A stretch of 64,000 nt of DNA from Vibrio palustris (GCF_024346995.1 NZ_AP024887.1:868001-932000), one strand, 5' to 3'. Positions 45,082 through 55,079 are shown, counted from the first letter of the stretch. A program made the numbers and translations. The notes: generated by a model from the sequence alone, not told the origin.

Positions 45082-48000
45082 TTAATGAAAATCTCGTGAG
45101 GGAGCGGTGAGTGTCGCAAGGTGAGGGGTGAGATCAACCAGCTTACCTGCGATAACGTGCGTGACTTCGCCTTCTTTTTCTAATATTCCTTTAACTAACA
45201 TGAGCTTGGCATTGAGAAATGTTTGCTTTTGTGCGCGCGCTGTCGCTTGCCAAATCACGACATTGGTATTACCAGTATCATCTTCTAATGTAACAAAGGT
45301 AATGCCAGTCGCGGTGCCAGGCGCTTGTCGACCGGTTACTACGCCGGCCACGGTTATCATGCTGCCATCAGGTTGCTGAGATAAATCCCGATGACGGGTA
45401 AAACGCGGTAATTGCCCAGCTTGATCTAACAAGGTAATGGGATGATGAGCAAGCGAGAGGCCGGTCGCAGCGTAATCTTCAATCAGATCTTCTGCACAAC
45501 TCGGTGCTCGGTGTGCTTGGGGGAGGCGTTCTGATAAATGCTCAAACAGAGGTAAGTCATTGAGCGTATCCATCATATCCCAACGCGTCGCATAGCGGTG
45601 CTCGGCAATCATTGCCATGGCATTAGCAGAGGCCAAGGCTTCCATATCTCTACGTGTGAGTTGGAGACGTTTTACTTGGCTCATTGTCTGGTAGCCATTA
45701 TCTGGACGTGCTTTTACTAAACGTTGTGCGCCGTGTTCACTGAGTCCTTTAACTTGGCGTAACCCTAAGCGTATAGAATACCGCGAGGCAGAGAGTGTTT
45801 GGCTTGTCACCACCGTGTGATCATAGTGAGAATGATTAATGCATACCGGTTCGATATGGATATCATGACGCTGCGCATCTTGAATTAACTGCGATGGACT
45901 ATAGAAACCCATTGGCAGGCTATTTAATAGCGCGGTGTAAAAAGCTTCAGGGTAATAGCACTTAAGCCAGGCTGAGCAATAAGCGAGCACGGCAAAAGAC
46001 GCGGAATGACTTTCTGGAAAACCATATTCACCAAAGCCACAAATCTGCTGATACAGGGTTTCGGCAAACTCTGTACGGTAGCCGCGTGCTTGCATGCCAG
46101 TAATCAATTTATCTTTGAATTTCGCTAATTGCCCCGTTTTTTTCCAAGAAGCCATCGCGCGGCGTAATTGATCGGCTTCGCCGCCAGTAAAACCTGCTGC
46201 GACCATGGCAAGCTTAATCACTTGTTCTTGAAATATAGGGACGCCCATGGTGCGCTCCAATACACCTCTAACTTCTTCAGAAGGATAGCGGATTGCCTCT
46301 ACGCCATCTCGGCGTTTGAGGTAAGGGTGCACCATGTCGCCTTGAATGGGGCCGGGTCTGACAATCGCGATTTGTACCACTAAGTCATAATAGCAGCGCG
46401 GCTTTAAGCGCGGCAGCATGCTCATTTGCGCGCGAGATTCGATTTGAAAGACGCCAATGGTATCGGCCTGTTGAATCATGGCGTAAACCTTGGGATCGTC
46501 TTGCAATCGTGTAATATCGGCAATGCTTAATCTCGTGCCAGTATGCTGGTGGATAATGTCAAAGCATTTGCGGATCGCGGTAAGCATACCTAAAGCTAAC
46601 ACATCGACTTTAAGCAGCCCTAAACTTTCAATGTCGTTTTTATCCCATTGAATAATTGTGCGATCTGCCATTGTGGCATTTTCGGTTGGCACTAGTTCAT
46701 ACAAAGGCCCAGCAGAAATCACAAAGCCGCCAACATGTTGAGATAAGTGGCGAGGAAATCCTAAAATTTCATCAATAAAGGTAATAAACTGCTGGCCGAC
46801 GATGGAGTCTGGCTCAAGCCCTAATTCAACAATTTGGTTTTGCCAATCTTGTTGATGGTCGCGGCGGTTAACGTTTTGAATAAAGTAATCTAATTGGGCA
46901 CTATCAATTCCCAAAGCTTTGCCTACATCACGAACCGCGCTTTTAAAGCGATAACTAATCACTGTTGCCGCGAGTGCAGCGCGCTGTCGGCCATACTTTT
47001 TATAAATATATTGAATGACTTCTTCGCGTCGCTCATGTTCAAAATCCACATCAATATCGGGTGGCTCATTGCGTTCTTTACTGATGAAACGCTCAAATAA
47101 GACTGAGATTTGGCGGGGGTCGACCGAGGTAATGGCTAAGCAATAACACACCACAGAGTTGGCCGCTGAGCCACGTCCTTGATATAAAATGCCCTGTTGC
47201 TTAGCAAATTGCACTATGTCGTGAATCGTCAGAAAATAAAAGGCGTAATCCATGTCTGCAATGAGTCGCAGTTCTTTCTCGATGGTGTCGGCAATATCAT
47301 GAGGTACGCCATCCGGGAAACGCCAGTGCTTGCCTTGCTCGACTAAGGCATGTAAATGATTCATCGCTGTTGTGCCATCTGGCACCAATTCTTTAGGGTA
47401 TTCATAGCGTAAGCTGTCTAGCCGAAATTGGCAGCGTTTAGCAATGCGCACGCTTTCGGCGCGCCATTCAGGCTCGAAAAGAGTGGCCAGCTTACTTTGG
47501 CTGCGTAAAGCTCGTTCAGTATTGGTGAGTAGATGTGCTTGGATGTTCGCAATGGGTTTACCTAATTTGATTGCCGTCAACACGTGATGTAAGGGTAAGC
47601 GGGTGGCGTTATGCATCATCACGCCACCACAGGCAGTGATGGGTAATTGGTGAGAGGCCGCCAGTTGTTGGCAATGCTCAACATAGCGAAACTCTCCAGC
47701 CGTCAAATGGCGCTGTATGCCAATCCATAAGCGCTCACGGTGGGTATGGCTGAGCCAGTGTGCCCAAGTATCATCATGCTCAGTGTGTTGGGGAAGCCAT
47801 ATAATAAAACACTGTTTAAGAGACAAAATATCCCACTCTGATAATTCATAATGGCCTTTTTCACTGCGTCGCCTCGCATTGGATATCACCCGGCATAACT
47901 CGGCATAGGCCGCGCGGTTAGGGCACAGCAATACCAAGCGGCATGTGTCTGATAAGGTAAATACACTGCCAACAATCAATTCAATGGCGAGGTTGTGCTC

Positions 48001-48165
48001 ACGAATCGCGGTATAGGCGCGGACCACACCTGCGACCGAACATTCATCTGTGATCGCTAAGGCTTGGTAGCGTAAGAAATCGGCTTGAATCATCAATTCT
48101 TCAGCGTGAGAAGCGCCGGTGAGAAATGAATAATTACTTTGACAAAATAATTCTGCGTAAGCCAT
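45082..48165 (-). CDS. dnaE2: Error-prone DNA polymerase DnaE2 (ImuC)
   Basis: C-family translesion polymerase used in SOS mutagenesis with ImuA and ImuB. It has 1027 residues. The N-terminal PHP domain begins AELFCQSNYSFLTGASH, a hallmark of DnaE2. The palm carries RGSAANSVVCYCL and the catalytic aspartates PDIDVDFEHERRE; the OB domain is near the C-terminus. GGAGAACAC precedes the ATG. It is last in the operon, 11 bp after imuB. Confidence 0.95.
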   Translation of the reverse strand: MAYAELFCQSNYSFLTGASHAEELMIQADFLRYQALAITDECSVAGVVRAYTAIREHNLAIELIVGSVFTLSDTCRLVLLCPNRAAYAELCRVISNARRRSEKGHYELSEWDILSLKQCFIIWLPQHTEHDDTWAHWLSHTHRERLWIGIQRHLTAGEFRYVEHCQQLAASHQLPITACGGVMMHNATRLPLHHVLTAIKLGKPIANIQAHLLTNTERALRSQSKLATLFEPEWRAESVRIAKRCQFRLDSLRYEYPKELVPDGTTAMNHLHALVEQGKHWRFPDGVPHDIADTIEKELRLIADMDYAFYFLTIHDIVQFAKQQGILYQGRGSAANSVVCYCLAITSVDPRQISVLFERFISKERNEPPDIDVDFEHERREEVIQYIYKKYGRQRAALAATVISYRFKSAVRDVGKALGIDSAQLDYFIQNVNRRDHQQDWQNQIVELGLEPDSIVGQQFITFIDEILGFPRHLSQHVGGFVISAGPLYELVPTENATMADRTIIQWDKNDIESLGLLKVDVLALGMLTAIRKCFDIIHQHTGTRLSIADITRLQDDPKVYAMIQQADTIGVFQIESRAQMSMLPRLKPRCYYDLVVQIAIVRPGPIQGDMVHPYLKRRDGVEAIRYPSEEVRGVLERTMGVPIFQEQVIKLAMVAAGFTGGEADQLRRAMASWKKTGQLAKFKDKLITGMQARGYRTEFAETLYQQICGFGEYGFPESHSASFAVLAYCSAWLKCYYPEAFYTALLNSLPMGFYSPSQLIQDAQRHDIHIEPVCINHSHYDHTVVTSQTLSASRYSIRLGLRQVKGLSEHGAQRLVKARPDNGYQTMSQVKRLQLTRRDMEALASANAMAMIAEHRYATRWDMMDTLNDLPLFEHLSERLPQAHRAPSCAEDLIEDYAATGLSLAHHPITLLDQAGQLPRFTRHRDLSQQPDGSMITVAGVVTGRQAPGTATGITFVTLEDDTGNTNVVIWQATARAQKQTFLNAKLMLVKGILEKEGEVTHVIAGKLVDLTPHLATLTAPSRDFH

Positions 48166-48176
48166 GTGTTCTCCTA

Positions 48177-49574
48177 TTAACTAAACAAACCATGAACCCA
48201 CCACGTTTTCTCTGGGGTACGGTAAACCCATAACCAGCGGCCGTCATGGCTACACGCAATAAAATAATCCCGAATCAGCATATTATTGTCCCACCAACCT
48301 GTCGCGATTCGTTCAGGGCCTTGCACAATAGTCACTGGGTCCACCAAGGGCCGTGGCGGGGTAAACAGTAATGTTGGGCGCAATTGGGCTTGGCGCTGTG
48401 GCTGCGGGAGCATGTCTTGCGGCTGGCAATATTGCGTGCTCTTTTCTGGTCGGGGATCGTCGTTAAAATGGGGCTGATAAACGTGATGTGAGCCCAATTT
48501 CGCTTGCAATATGCTCACGAGTTCTTGATGCGATTGTTTACCTTGCCGACCATTAAATAAGTCGTCAGCTTGCGACTCCATCTCTCCTAGCCGAGTCACA
48601 TGAAGCGTTATTTCTATCACAGGATGCGTTAATGTGACGCTTTCAAGGTGCAGTCTGCATAGTATTAACCATGCGGTATGGCGATATTCACCTTGGGCGG
48701 CGTTAAATATCACATCAACCGTTTGTTGATCACGCTGTATTAGAGTCAGTGTAAGCTCATAGGCGACTTGATTACGTAAACGTAGGAACGATTCGAGCTG
48801 TACAAGTAACCGTTGTAAGGGCTTTTCTAGCCACTGGGTATGGCTCAATTCATACAATAAGGGTAGGTGAGCTGAAAACGATTCTGAGGGACGATACTCT
48901 TGTAATGGATGATGAAATGTACCCAATAAGCGGCCAACATAATTGACGACATCAATATCAAAACGTCGTGCTAATTCGGCCATCGGAATGTCAGTCAGCG
49001 CTTCAATGGTTTGTGTGCCCACGCGGTGTAATGCTTCGATATGCTTAGTCGCTAATCCAGTCTTTGCTAAAGGCAACGCCATGAGTTTTTGCTGTAATAA
49101 CGCCTTATCTTGCGTGAGGCATTGCTGGTGATGCTCAGCTAATAACTGCGCGCATAATGGAGAAAATCCGGTGGAGTAGTGATAACACACGTCTTGCTGA
49201 GCAAGATGTTGGCGAATTGCCTGCCAATAGTTCTCAAAGCCCGCATATAACGTCAGCATAGGTGTGACATGGAGTAATAAGCCTTGCGGCGGAAATATCA
49301 CAATATCGGAAGTGACAAGGTAGAGCCATTTGGCAATGCCTTCTAAGGCTTCATGCTCTTTTTCTGGTTTGTAAGCGATAACGTTTAAATCATGACAAAG
49401 AGCGGCTGCGCTACCTAACCCCATGCCAGTATGAATGCCTTGTGCATGAGCGAGTGCATTGACCTGCACAATTTTAGGCCGTGTGCCATGCACTAACGCT
49501 GTTGGCTGTTCAGATTCGCCAAACAAAGTGTCCAACTGTAAGTTGGGAAAGTGTAAATACAGCCAACATTTCAT
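48177..49574 (-). CDS. imuB: ImuB, Y-family-like mutasome protein
   Basis: Inactive Y-family relative that bridges DnaE2 and the beta clamp. It has 465 residues. The N-terminus MKCWLYLHFPNLQLD lacks the metal-binding aspartate of true Y polymerases, as in other ImuB. HAQGIHTGMGLGSAAALCHD and the helix-hairpin region IEALTDIPMAELARRF follow. ATG 49574 is chosen from family N-termini; the frame is open further upstream from a TTG within imuA. Confidence 0.92.
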   Translation of the reverse strand: MKCWLYLHFPNLQLDTLFGESEQPTALVHGTRPKIVQVNALAHAQGIHTGMGLGSAAALCHDLNVIAYKPEKEHEALEGIAKWLYLVTSDIVIFPPQGLLLHVTPMLTLYAGFENYWQAIRQHLAQQDVCYHYSTGFSPLCAQLLAEHHQQCLTQDKALLQQKLMALPLAKTGLATKHIEALHRVGTQTIEALTDIPMAELARRFDIDVVNYVGRLLGTFHHPLQEYRPSESFSAHLPLLYELSHTQWLEKPLQRLLVQLESFLRLRNQVAYELTLTLIQRDQQTVDVIFNAAQGEYRHTAWLILCRLHLESVTLTHPVIEITLHVTRLGEMESQADDLFNGRQGKQSHQELVSILQAKLGSHHVYQPHFNDDPRPEKSTQYCQPQDMLPQPQRQAQLRPTLLFTPPRPLVDPVTIVQGPERIATGWWDNNMLIRDYFIACSHDGRWLWVYRTPEKTWWVHGLFS

Positions 49575-49578
49575 TGTG

Positions 49579-50265
49579 TTAGACCTGTTGTTGGGATGGG
49601 AAAGGCACAACCACAGAGGGTGTATCCAGCTGTATTAACTCTGGCCAGTGTTCTTGAAAAGGCACAGTAAAGGGCTCGGTTGGCCAAGCGCCTTTGCATT
49701 TTTTTATCTGTACTGTAATACCATGGCGGGCGGGGTGTAATTGCAAACTGAGCGTCACAGGTAATGAAAACACTTGCTGTTGCGGACGACGCAATAAAAA
49801 TTGTACACACTGCCCAGCTTCACTCGCGACTTGTAAGCGCCGGGCGTGATGAACTTCTAAGTGATTTTGCCATAATAATACTTGCTCACATGCGCCACTT
49901 TTTAAGCACTGTTCTGCCGCCCACAATGCGGCCTTAGCGGTGTTTGGTGTTAATACCAATACCTTGTCTAAGGTGAGTCCTGCATAAGTAAGGGCTTCGC
50001 TGTGAACATGGCCCGGCGGATTAATAAAAACAGTTAAACGCTGGGTATAATTGGCTAAATATGGGAGTAATAAGCGCAGCTCGCCAATCCCCGCCGGGCT
50101 TTGAATCTCAATCACGCCACTTAGCGGAAAGCCTCCCATGAGTTTTTGGTCGAGCATGGCATAACCAGTTGGTTGTGCGGTGTCAGCAGAAAAATGGCGA
50201 GAAGAGCCAGAAGAGGCTTGCCATAACCAATGTTTGTTTTTGAGTTCGGTGATCAATTCATTCAT
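49579..50265 (-). CDS. imuA: ImuA, SOS mutasome protein
   Basis: 228 residues of the RecA-like ImuA/SulA-related group. AMLDQKLMGGFPLSGVIEIQSPAGIGELRLLLPYL is the family pattern, with a degenerate Walker A. It is first in imuA-imuB-dnaE2 and directly follows a LexA box at 50292-50311. GGGGGTAACCG lies before the ATG. It is needed for DnaE2-dependent mutagenesis in characterised systems. Confidence 0.92.
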   Translation of the reverse strand: MNELITELKNKHWLWQASSGSSRHFSADTAQPTGYAMLDQKLMGGFPLSGVIEIQSPAGIGELRLLLPYLANYTQRLTVFINPPGHVHSEALTYAGLTLDKVLVLTPNTAKAALWAAEQCLKSGACEQVLLWQNHLEVHHARRLQVASEAGQCVQFLLRRPQQQVFSLPVTLSLQLHPARHGITVQIKKCKGAWPTEPFTVPFQEHWPELIQLDTPSVVVPFPSQQQV

Positions 50266-50291
50266 CGGTTACCCCCTTGCTTATAAAAATA

Positions 50292-50311
50292 TACTGTATA
50301 TAAATACAGTA
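50292..50311 (-). promoter_or_regulatory. LexA (SOS) box of imuA-imuB-dnaE2
   Basis: CTGT-ATATAAAT-ACAG at 50294-50309 fits CTGT-N8-ACAG exactly, inside a longer palindrome TACTGTA...TACAGTA. It lies 29 bp upstream of the imuA ATG, as expected for repression. Confidence 0.93.
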
Positions 50312-50424
50312 TATTGAGTGTTATTGAACAAGCAAGGGAAAATATATCAGCGCTCGCGATGCTCCGTATTCAAAGAGCCTAAAAAGACTGTCGCGCTAGG
50401 GAGTTAGTGAAAAATAGCTAGACA

Positions 50425-50451
50425 TAAAAAAACCGAGCAAAGCTCGGTTTT
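50425..50451. terminator. Terminator of gst
   Basis: The stem AACCGAGC/GCTCGGTT (50431-50438 and 50442-50449) has A/T runs on both sides. The minus-strand tail TTTTTTTATG serves gst. Confidence 0.9.
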
Positions 50452-50481
50452 TACTCGTGAGTTTATCGTCAATCAAAGACC

Positions 50482-51084
50482 TTAAATCAGCCCTTCTGCT
50501 TTTAAAGCCGCTTGCACTGATGGACGCTCAACATGACGCTGCATGTAAGCTTGTAGAACAGGGTAGGCGCTCATATCCACTTCGAGGAAGTTGGTCCAAT
50601 TGAGGATGGTAAATAAGTACGCATCGGCGATGGTGAAATGATCACCAAAAGCAAAATCGCGATCGCCAATTTGATCGGCAATCCATTGAAAACGCTTAGC
50701 AAGGCCAGCGATAACTTTGTCACGCTCTTCTGGCGTAATTGCTGGATTAAATAGCGGCCCCATACCTTTATGGAGTTCAGTGGAGATATACACCATCAAG
50801 CTTTGTAATTGATAGCGCTCTTCACCGGATGCAGGAATTAAATTGGCTTCTGGTTTTAAATCTGCGAGATACTGTGCAATGACAATCCCTTCCGTCAAGA
50901 TATGACCATTATCCAGTTTTAAGGCAGGGATATAACCTTTTTGAGTGACATCAAGATAGTTTTCACCACTCACGGTACGTTTGGCTTGTAGATCGACTTG
51001 CTCTAATTCATGAGCTAAACCAAGTTCTTCCAGAACGATATGCGGTGAAACAGAACATGCCCCAGGCGTAAAATATAATTTCAT
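50482..51084 (-). CDS. gstA: Glutathione S-transferase, beta class (GstA-like)
   Basis: Conjugates glutathione to electrophiles in the cytoplasm. It has 200 residues. The N-terminus MKLYFTPGACSVSPHI with Cys10 and Ser11 is the beta-class mark. The thioredoxin-like domain has YIPALKLDNG and LTEGIVIAQYL, and the C-terminal domain has FTIADAYLFTIL. ATG 51084 is chosen by homology, though a GTG two codons earlier is nearer to the AGGAAA. It is a single gene with its own terminator. Confidence 0.92.
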   Translation of the reverse strand: MKLYFTPGACSVSPHIVLEELGLAHELEQVDLQAKRTVSGENYLDVTQKGYIPALKLDNGHILTEGIVIAQYLADLKPEANLIPASGEERYQLQSLMVYISTELHKGMGPLFNPAITPEERDKVIAGLAKRFQWIADQIGDRDFAFGDHFTIADAYLFTILNWTNFLEVDMSAYPVLQAYMQRHVERPSVQAALKAEGLI

Positions 51085-51203
51085 AATCACGGGTTTCCTT
51101 TAGCTATCAATATAGAGAGTTATCTCTCGTTAGTGATTTCAGTCTACTCGCAATTTATCGACAAACAAGTACTTACCTTTTGGTAAGTACTTGCTTATAG
51201 GCA

Positions 51204-51947
51204 TTAGCGTTTAGGTTGAGCGTCAATGCATTGGCCGTGAACATCTCGGCTTTCTGGCGCCATTAAATACACATACAAAGGCATAATGTCGAGTGGTGTT
51301 TTGAGTGTCTGAGGATCTTCGCCCGGAAAGGCTGAAGCGCGCATGTCTGTGCGAGTACCGCCCGGATTAATTGCGTTAACACGAATTGGCGTGTCACGAA
51401 CTTCATCGGCTAATACCTGCATCATACCTTCGGTCGCGAACTTCGAAATTGAATACGTTCCCCACAAGGCACGCCCGATATGGCCAACGGTTGAGCTGGT
51501 AAATACAACGCGAGCATCGTCTGAGGCTTTCAATAGTGGCAATAATTCTTTTGTCATCATAAACTGTGCCCGTACATTGACTTGCATAACATCATCAAAT
51601 GTTGCTAAGTCTATGTCATCTAAAGGGGCAAGTTCACCAAGCAGACCAGCGTTGTGTAGGACACCATCTAAGCGGCCAAACTGTTCATGAATGGTGTTGG
51701 CCAGCGTTTGATAGTCTTGCTCGGTTGCATTTTTCAAATCCATTGGCATGATGATAGGCCTTGGGTAGCCGGCCGATTCAATATCAGTAAATGTCGCTTT
51801 GAGTTTACTTTCGGTACGACCCAGCAAAATCACAGTGGCGCCATGTTGGGCATAGCTGCTTGCAGCTTGTTCACCGATTCCTGCTCCCGCCCCCGTCACG
51901 AGAATCACTTTGTTTTTTAAAGTATCGGGAGAGACAGAATAGTCCAT
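51204..51947 (-). CDS. yciK: SDR-family oxidoreductase YciK
   Basis: 247-residue short-chain dehydrogenase. TGAGAGIGEQAA is the nucleotide loop and LHNAGLLG the NNAG equivalent. The Ser is in FTSSTVGHIG, and Tyr/Lys in YSISKFATEG. INPGGTRTDMRASAFPGEDPQ is characteristic of YciK. The substrate is unknown. It is divergent from sohB, also its neighbour in E. coli. Confidence 0.9.
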   Translation of the reverse strand: MDYSVSPDTLKNKVILVTGAGAGIGEQAASSYAQHGATVILLGRTESKLKATFTDIESAGYPRPIIMPMDLKNATEQDYQTLANTIHEQFGRLDGVLHNAGLLGELAPLDDIDLATFDDVMQVNVRAQFMMTKELLPLLKASDDARVVFTSSTVGHIGRALWGTYSISKFATEGMMQVLADEVRDTPIRVNAINPGGTRTDMRASAFPGEDPQTLKTPLDIMPLYVYLMAPESRDVHGQCIDAQPKR

Positions 51948-52034
51948 AATAGGCTCCTTCGAATTAATGAGGGTTTCAGTCTAGGTAACAACATGGTTAC
52001 AATACACTACTTCGCATTATAGAGGATATGACCA

Positions 52035-53096
52035 TTGGAATTTTTGATGGAATACGGCTTGTTTTTAGCCAAGATAGTCACATTTGTTGTCGCGGTTGTT
52101 GTACTGCTGGCACTGGTAAAATCGGGTAATGGTAAACCTTCAAGTGCCAAAGGGGAGTTAGAAGTGACTAACTTGACCGAAAAGCATAAAGAAACCATTG
52201 AAAAAATGGAACATCATTTACTGGATGATTCGGTTCTAAAAGCACGCGATAAATCTGAAAAGAAAAATCAAAAGAAAAAAGATAAAGAGCAAGCCAAGGC
52301 TGCGAAAAAATCAGCGAAAGGCGGAGAGGTGAGCACCAAGCGAGATCCTCATGTGTTTGTCTTAGACTTTAATGGCAGTATTGATGCAAAAGAAGTCGCA
52401 GCACTACGTGAAGAAGTCACCGCCGTTCTCGCAGTCGCGCAAGAGGGAGATGAAGTCATTCTTCGTTTAGAATCTGGAGGCGGAATGGTGCATGGCTATG
52501 GGTTAGCTTCATCACAATTGGATCGTCTCAAACATGCCGGTTTAAGCTTAACTGTATCGATTGATAAAGTTGCGGCCAGTGGTGGTTACATGATGGCGTG
52601 TATTGGCGATAAGCTCGTGTCTGCACCGTTTGCGATTGTTGGCTCTATCGGCGTGGTCGCGCAAATTCCTAACTTCAATAAATTGTTGAAAAAACATGAT
52701 ATTGATTACGAACAAATGACCGCCGGTGAATACAAACGTACCATTACTATGTTTGGTGAAAACACCGATAAAGCGCGTGATAAATTTAAGCAAGAGCTTG
52801 AAGAAACTCATGTTTTATTTAAAGACTTTATTCGCGATCACCGTCCAAGCTTAGATTTAGACACCGTTGCCACAGGCGAGCACTGGTTTGGTACACAGGC
52901 GCAAAAACTTGGCTTGGTGGATGAGATTAAAACCTCTGATGATCTGGTGATTGATGCATGTAAAGAGAAAACCGTATTAAACATTCGTTATATACAAAAG
53001 AAAAAGCTGACTGAAAAAGTTTCTGGTATGGCCGGTGAAGCTGCCGATGGCGTATTAATGAAATTAATGAATCGTGGTCAACGTCCAATTGTATAA
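52035..53096 (+). CDS. sohB: Inner-membrane serine protease SohB (SppA/S49 family)
   Basis: 353 residues. One N-terminal membrane helix (about 8-28) precedes a lysine-rich linker (about 75-100) and the S49 domain. The S49 domain has SGGGMVHGYGLA, the catalytic Ser in VDKVAASGGYMMAC-like KVAASGGYMMA, and a general-base Lys in the AGEYKRTI region. The start is TTG 52035, since MEFLMEYGLFLAKIV matches the E. coli N-terminus; AGAGGAT lies 7 nt upstream. A terminator follows. Confidence 0.93.
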   Translation: MEFLMEYGLFLAKIVTFVVAVVVLLALVKSGNGKPSSAKGELEVTNLTEKHKETIEKMEHHLLDDSVLKARDKSEKKNQKKKDKEQAKAAKKSAKGGEVSTKRDPHVFVLDFNGSIDAKEVAALREEVTAVLAVAQEGDEVILRLESGGGMVHGYGLASSQLDRLKHAGLSLTVSIDKVAASGGYMMACIGDKLVSAPFAIVGSIGVVAQIPNFNKLLKKHDIDYEQMTAGEYKRTITMFGENTDKARDKFKQELEETHVLFKDFIRDHRPSLDLDTVATGEHWFGTQAQKLGLVDEIKTSDDLVIDACKEKTVLNIRYIQKKKLTEKVSGMAGEAADGVLMKLMNRGQRPIV

Positions 53097-53128
53097 ATAA
53101 TCATCGAATTAAATATGTATTAATTATT

Positions 53129-53160
53129 CGGCCTTATTTTTTAATAAGGCCGTTTATTTT
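53129..53160 (+). terminator. Terminator after sohB
   Basis: The 10-bp stem CGGCCTTATT/AATAAGGCCG (53129-53138 and 53143-53152) has a TTTT loop and is followed by TTTATTTTAT. Confidence 0.9.
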
Positions 53161-53334
53161 ATTAGCAATTGTTTATATTCCTATAAACGATAAAAATGAA
53201 TTTATTATTGTTTTTCTAATCTTTTTATTTATTTTCATTAAGTGAACTAGTTTATTGATCTAGGTTAGTATTCAACGTGCTTCAACTTGATATTTTATTT
53301 GCCATTGAATGACAAAGGTATTAATGGTGAATAT

Positions 53335-53952
53335 ATGAATTTTTTTGAGCAGTCTGACCCTTCACGCCGCCGTTACGGTTTAGCCGCATTTATCGGAATC
53401 ATCGCAGGTATTGTCTCTGCATTTGTTAAATGGGGCGGCGAGCATCCACTGCCACCACGCAGTCCAACGGATATTTTTACTGGTGCTTGTGCTCCAGAAT
53501 CTTTAATTAGAATGGCTGAAAACATTGACTGTTCGCGTAACTTTTTAAATCCCCCTTATGTATTTTTACGCGATTGGTTAGGCGTTGTTGATCCTAATGC
53601 TGCGGTTTACACGTTTGCTGGGCATGTATTTAATTGGGTTGGGGTAACACATATCACCTTCTCAATTGTTTTTGCCGTTGGTTATTGTATTGTTGCCGAA
53701 CAGTTTCCAAAAATTAAATTATGGCAAGGATTATTAGCAGGTGCATTAGCGCAATTATTTGTACACATGATTAGCTTCCCATTAATGGGGTTAACACCAC
53801 CGCTATGGGATTTACCTTGGTATGAACATGTCTCAGAAATTGTGGGTCATTTAGTTTGGTTCTGGTCTATTGAAATTATTCGCCGCGATTTACGTAACCG
53901 TATTACTCATGAACCTGATCCTGAAGTGCCTTTGACGTCCACCTCGCGTTAA
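53335..53952 (+). CDS. yagU: YagU-family inner-membrane protein (DUF1440)
   Basis: 205 residues, about four hydrophobic segments. By recall it is strikingly close to E. coli YagU throughout ([54 protein letters not shown]). YagU has been linked to acid resistance in E. coli. ATG 53335 matches the E. coli start; the frame is open to 53287. The surrounding non-coding DNA is AT-rich. It is flanked by terminators on both sides. Confidence 0.92.
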   Translation: MNFFEQSDPSRRRYGLAAFIGIIAGIVSAFVKWGGEHPLPPRSPTDIFTGACAPESLIRMAENIDCSRNFLNPPYVFLRDWLGVVDPNAAVYTFAGHVFNWVGVTHITFSIVFAVGYCIVAEQFPKIKLWQGLLAGALAQLFVHMISFPLMGLTPPLWDLPWYEHVSEIVGHLVWFWSIEIIRRDLRNRITHEPDPEVPLTSTSR

Positions 53953-53965
53953 TCTTTTATCGATA

Positions 53966-53993
53966 AAAGTCGCTATGAGAGCGGCTTTTTTTT
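53966..53993 (+). terminator. Terminator after yagU
   Basis: The stem AAAGTCGCT/AGCGGCTTT (53966-53974 and 53980-53988, one G-T pair) is followed by a T-run. Confidence 0.88.
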
Positions 53994-54184
53994 GATGGAT
54001 AGAAAGCGCTAATCACCGTATGTCTTAGGTATGTATTAATGAGGGGAGTAAAAAAGTAGCAGGCGATTAGCCCAAGGAGTGCTAAACGATCCAATCTTAG
54101 GTATAACCCAATAAGTTTGATACCATAAACTCGCGCCAGCAATCGTGTCGATTGAGCTGGAATGACCCAAGATTAGGATTCAAC

Positions 54185-54652
54185 TTGAACAATAATGATA
54201 TTTTTCGTCTCATCACTTCGGCTTTTAACCTAAAAGATACCAGCATTGCTAAGACTTTCGCGTCTACGGATATGAAAGTGACCACTGTCGACATTGCGAC
54301 TTGGTTAAGTGAAGAGACGGATAATGCAGAGACTACCTTGACCGATGTGCAGTTAGCCAGTTTTTTGAATGGTCTGATTAATATGAAACGTGGTAAGCGT
54401 GAAGGCGAACAGCCTAAGCCTGAAACTGAATTAAACAACAATATGATCTTACAGAAACTGCGTATTGCATTAAACCTTAAAGCAGAAGATATGCTCAATA
54501 CCTTTGAGTTTGTCGGTGTTGAGTTTAATAAGCACGAACTTGGTGCCTTTTTCCGTAAGCCAGGAAATAAACATTACCGACCATGCCCTGATGCAGTATT
54601 ACGCGATTTCTTAATGGCAGTCGAAGCTCAACGTGAAGCTTCTCTTGGATAA
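54185..54652 (+). CDS. yehS: DUF1456 protein (YehS-like)
   Basis: 155 residues with two copies of the DUF1456 unit: NNNDIFRLITSAFNL...FLNGLINMKRGKREGE, then NNNMILQKLRIALNL...YRPCPDAVLRDFLMAV. The function is unknown. TTG 54185 is chosen: AGGA lies 7 nt upstream and the protein then starts at the NNND repeat, as in homologues. The frame runs to a TTG at 54152 without an SD. Confidence 0.87.
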   Translation: MNNNDIFRLITSAFNLKDTSIAKTFASTDMKVTTVDIATWLSEETDNAETTLTDVQLASFLNGLINMKRGKREGEQPKPETELNNNMILQKLRIALNLKAEDMLNTFEFVGVEFNKHELGAFFRKPGNKHYRPCPDAVLRDFLMAVEAQREASLG

Positions 54653-54797
54653 CTCCAATATTTCTCAATGAGTGTACCGAGGTATTCTCATTCTTGTGAA
54701 TCTATTAGCAATATCGTGACAGTGAAGTCCGTATGGTGATGGAATAGGCAAGATAGGGAAGGTTTTCCTTCCTCGTTCATGATTGTAAGGACAACGA

Positions 54798-55079
54798 ATG
54801 AACATCGATAAAGCAAAAAAACGGATTGCAAAGCAAGTTAGCAAAGGATTTAAAGGCTACCCTATGGTCTCTATTGCCTATTTTGGTGTTAAACCAGAGC
54901 TAGCGACGCATGTTATGGTGCAGTTTATTACAGAAGAAGGCGCAGCTCCTCAAGAGCAAAAATTGTCGTCTACGGTTGATGCTCGCCATGATGAAACGAT
55001 TCAAACCGTGATTGTGAAAATTTTGGAACGTACTCAAGCGGTCAGCGTGATGGAAGTGGCTGGAGTCGCGCCGCTTTAA
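54798..55079 (+). CDS. Small hypothetical protein
   Basis: 93 soluble residues, very basic at the N-terminus (MNIDKAKKRIAKQVSKGFKG) and then strand-like stretches MVSIAYFGVKP, THVMVQFITEEG and ETIQTVIVKILE. GTAAGGACAACG precedes the ATG. I recognise no family. It is flanked by 145 bp and 166 bp gaps, so it is probably transcribed alone. Confidence 0.7.
   Translation: MNIDKAKKRIAKQVSKGFKGYPMVSIAYFGVKPELATHVMVQFITEEGAAPQEQKLSSTVDARHDETIQTVIVKILERTQAVSVMEVAGVAPL

Noticed and set aside
54097..54498. 133-codon minus-strand frame opposite the DUF1456 gene
   Set aside because: The plus-strand product has two DUF1456 repeats with a good SD; the antisense frame has no domain.
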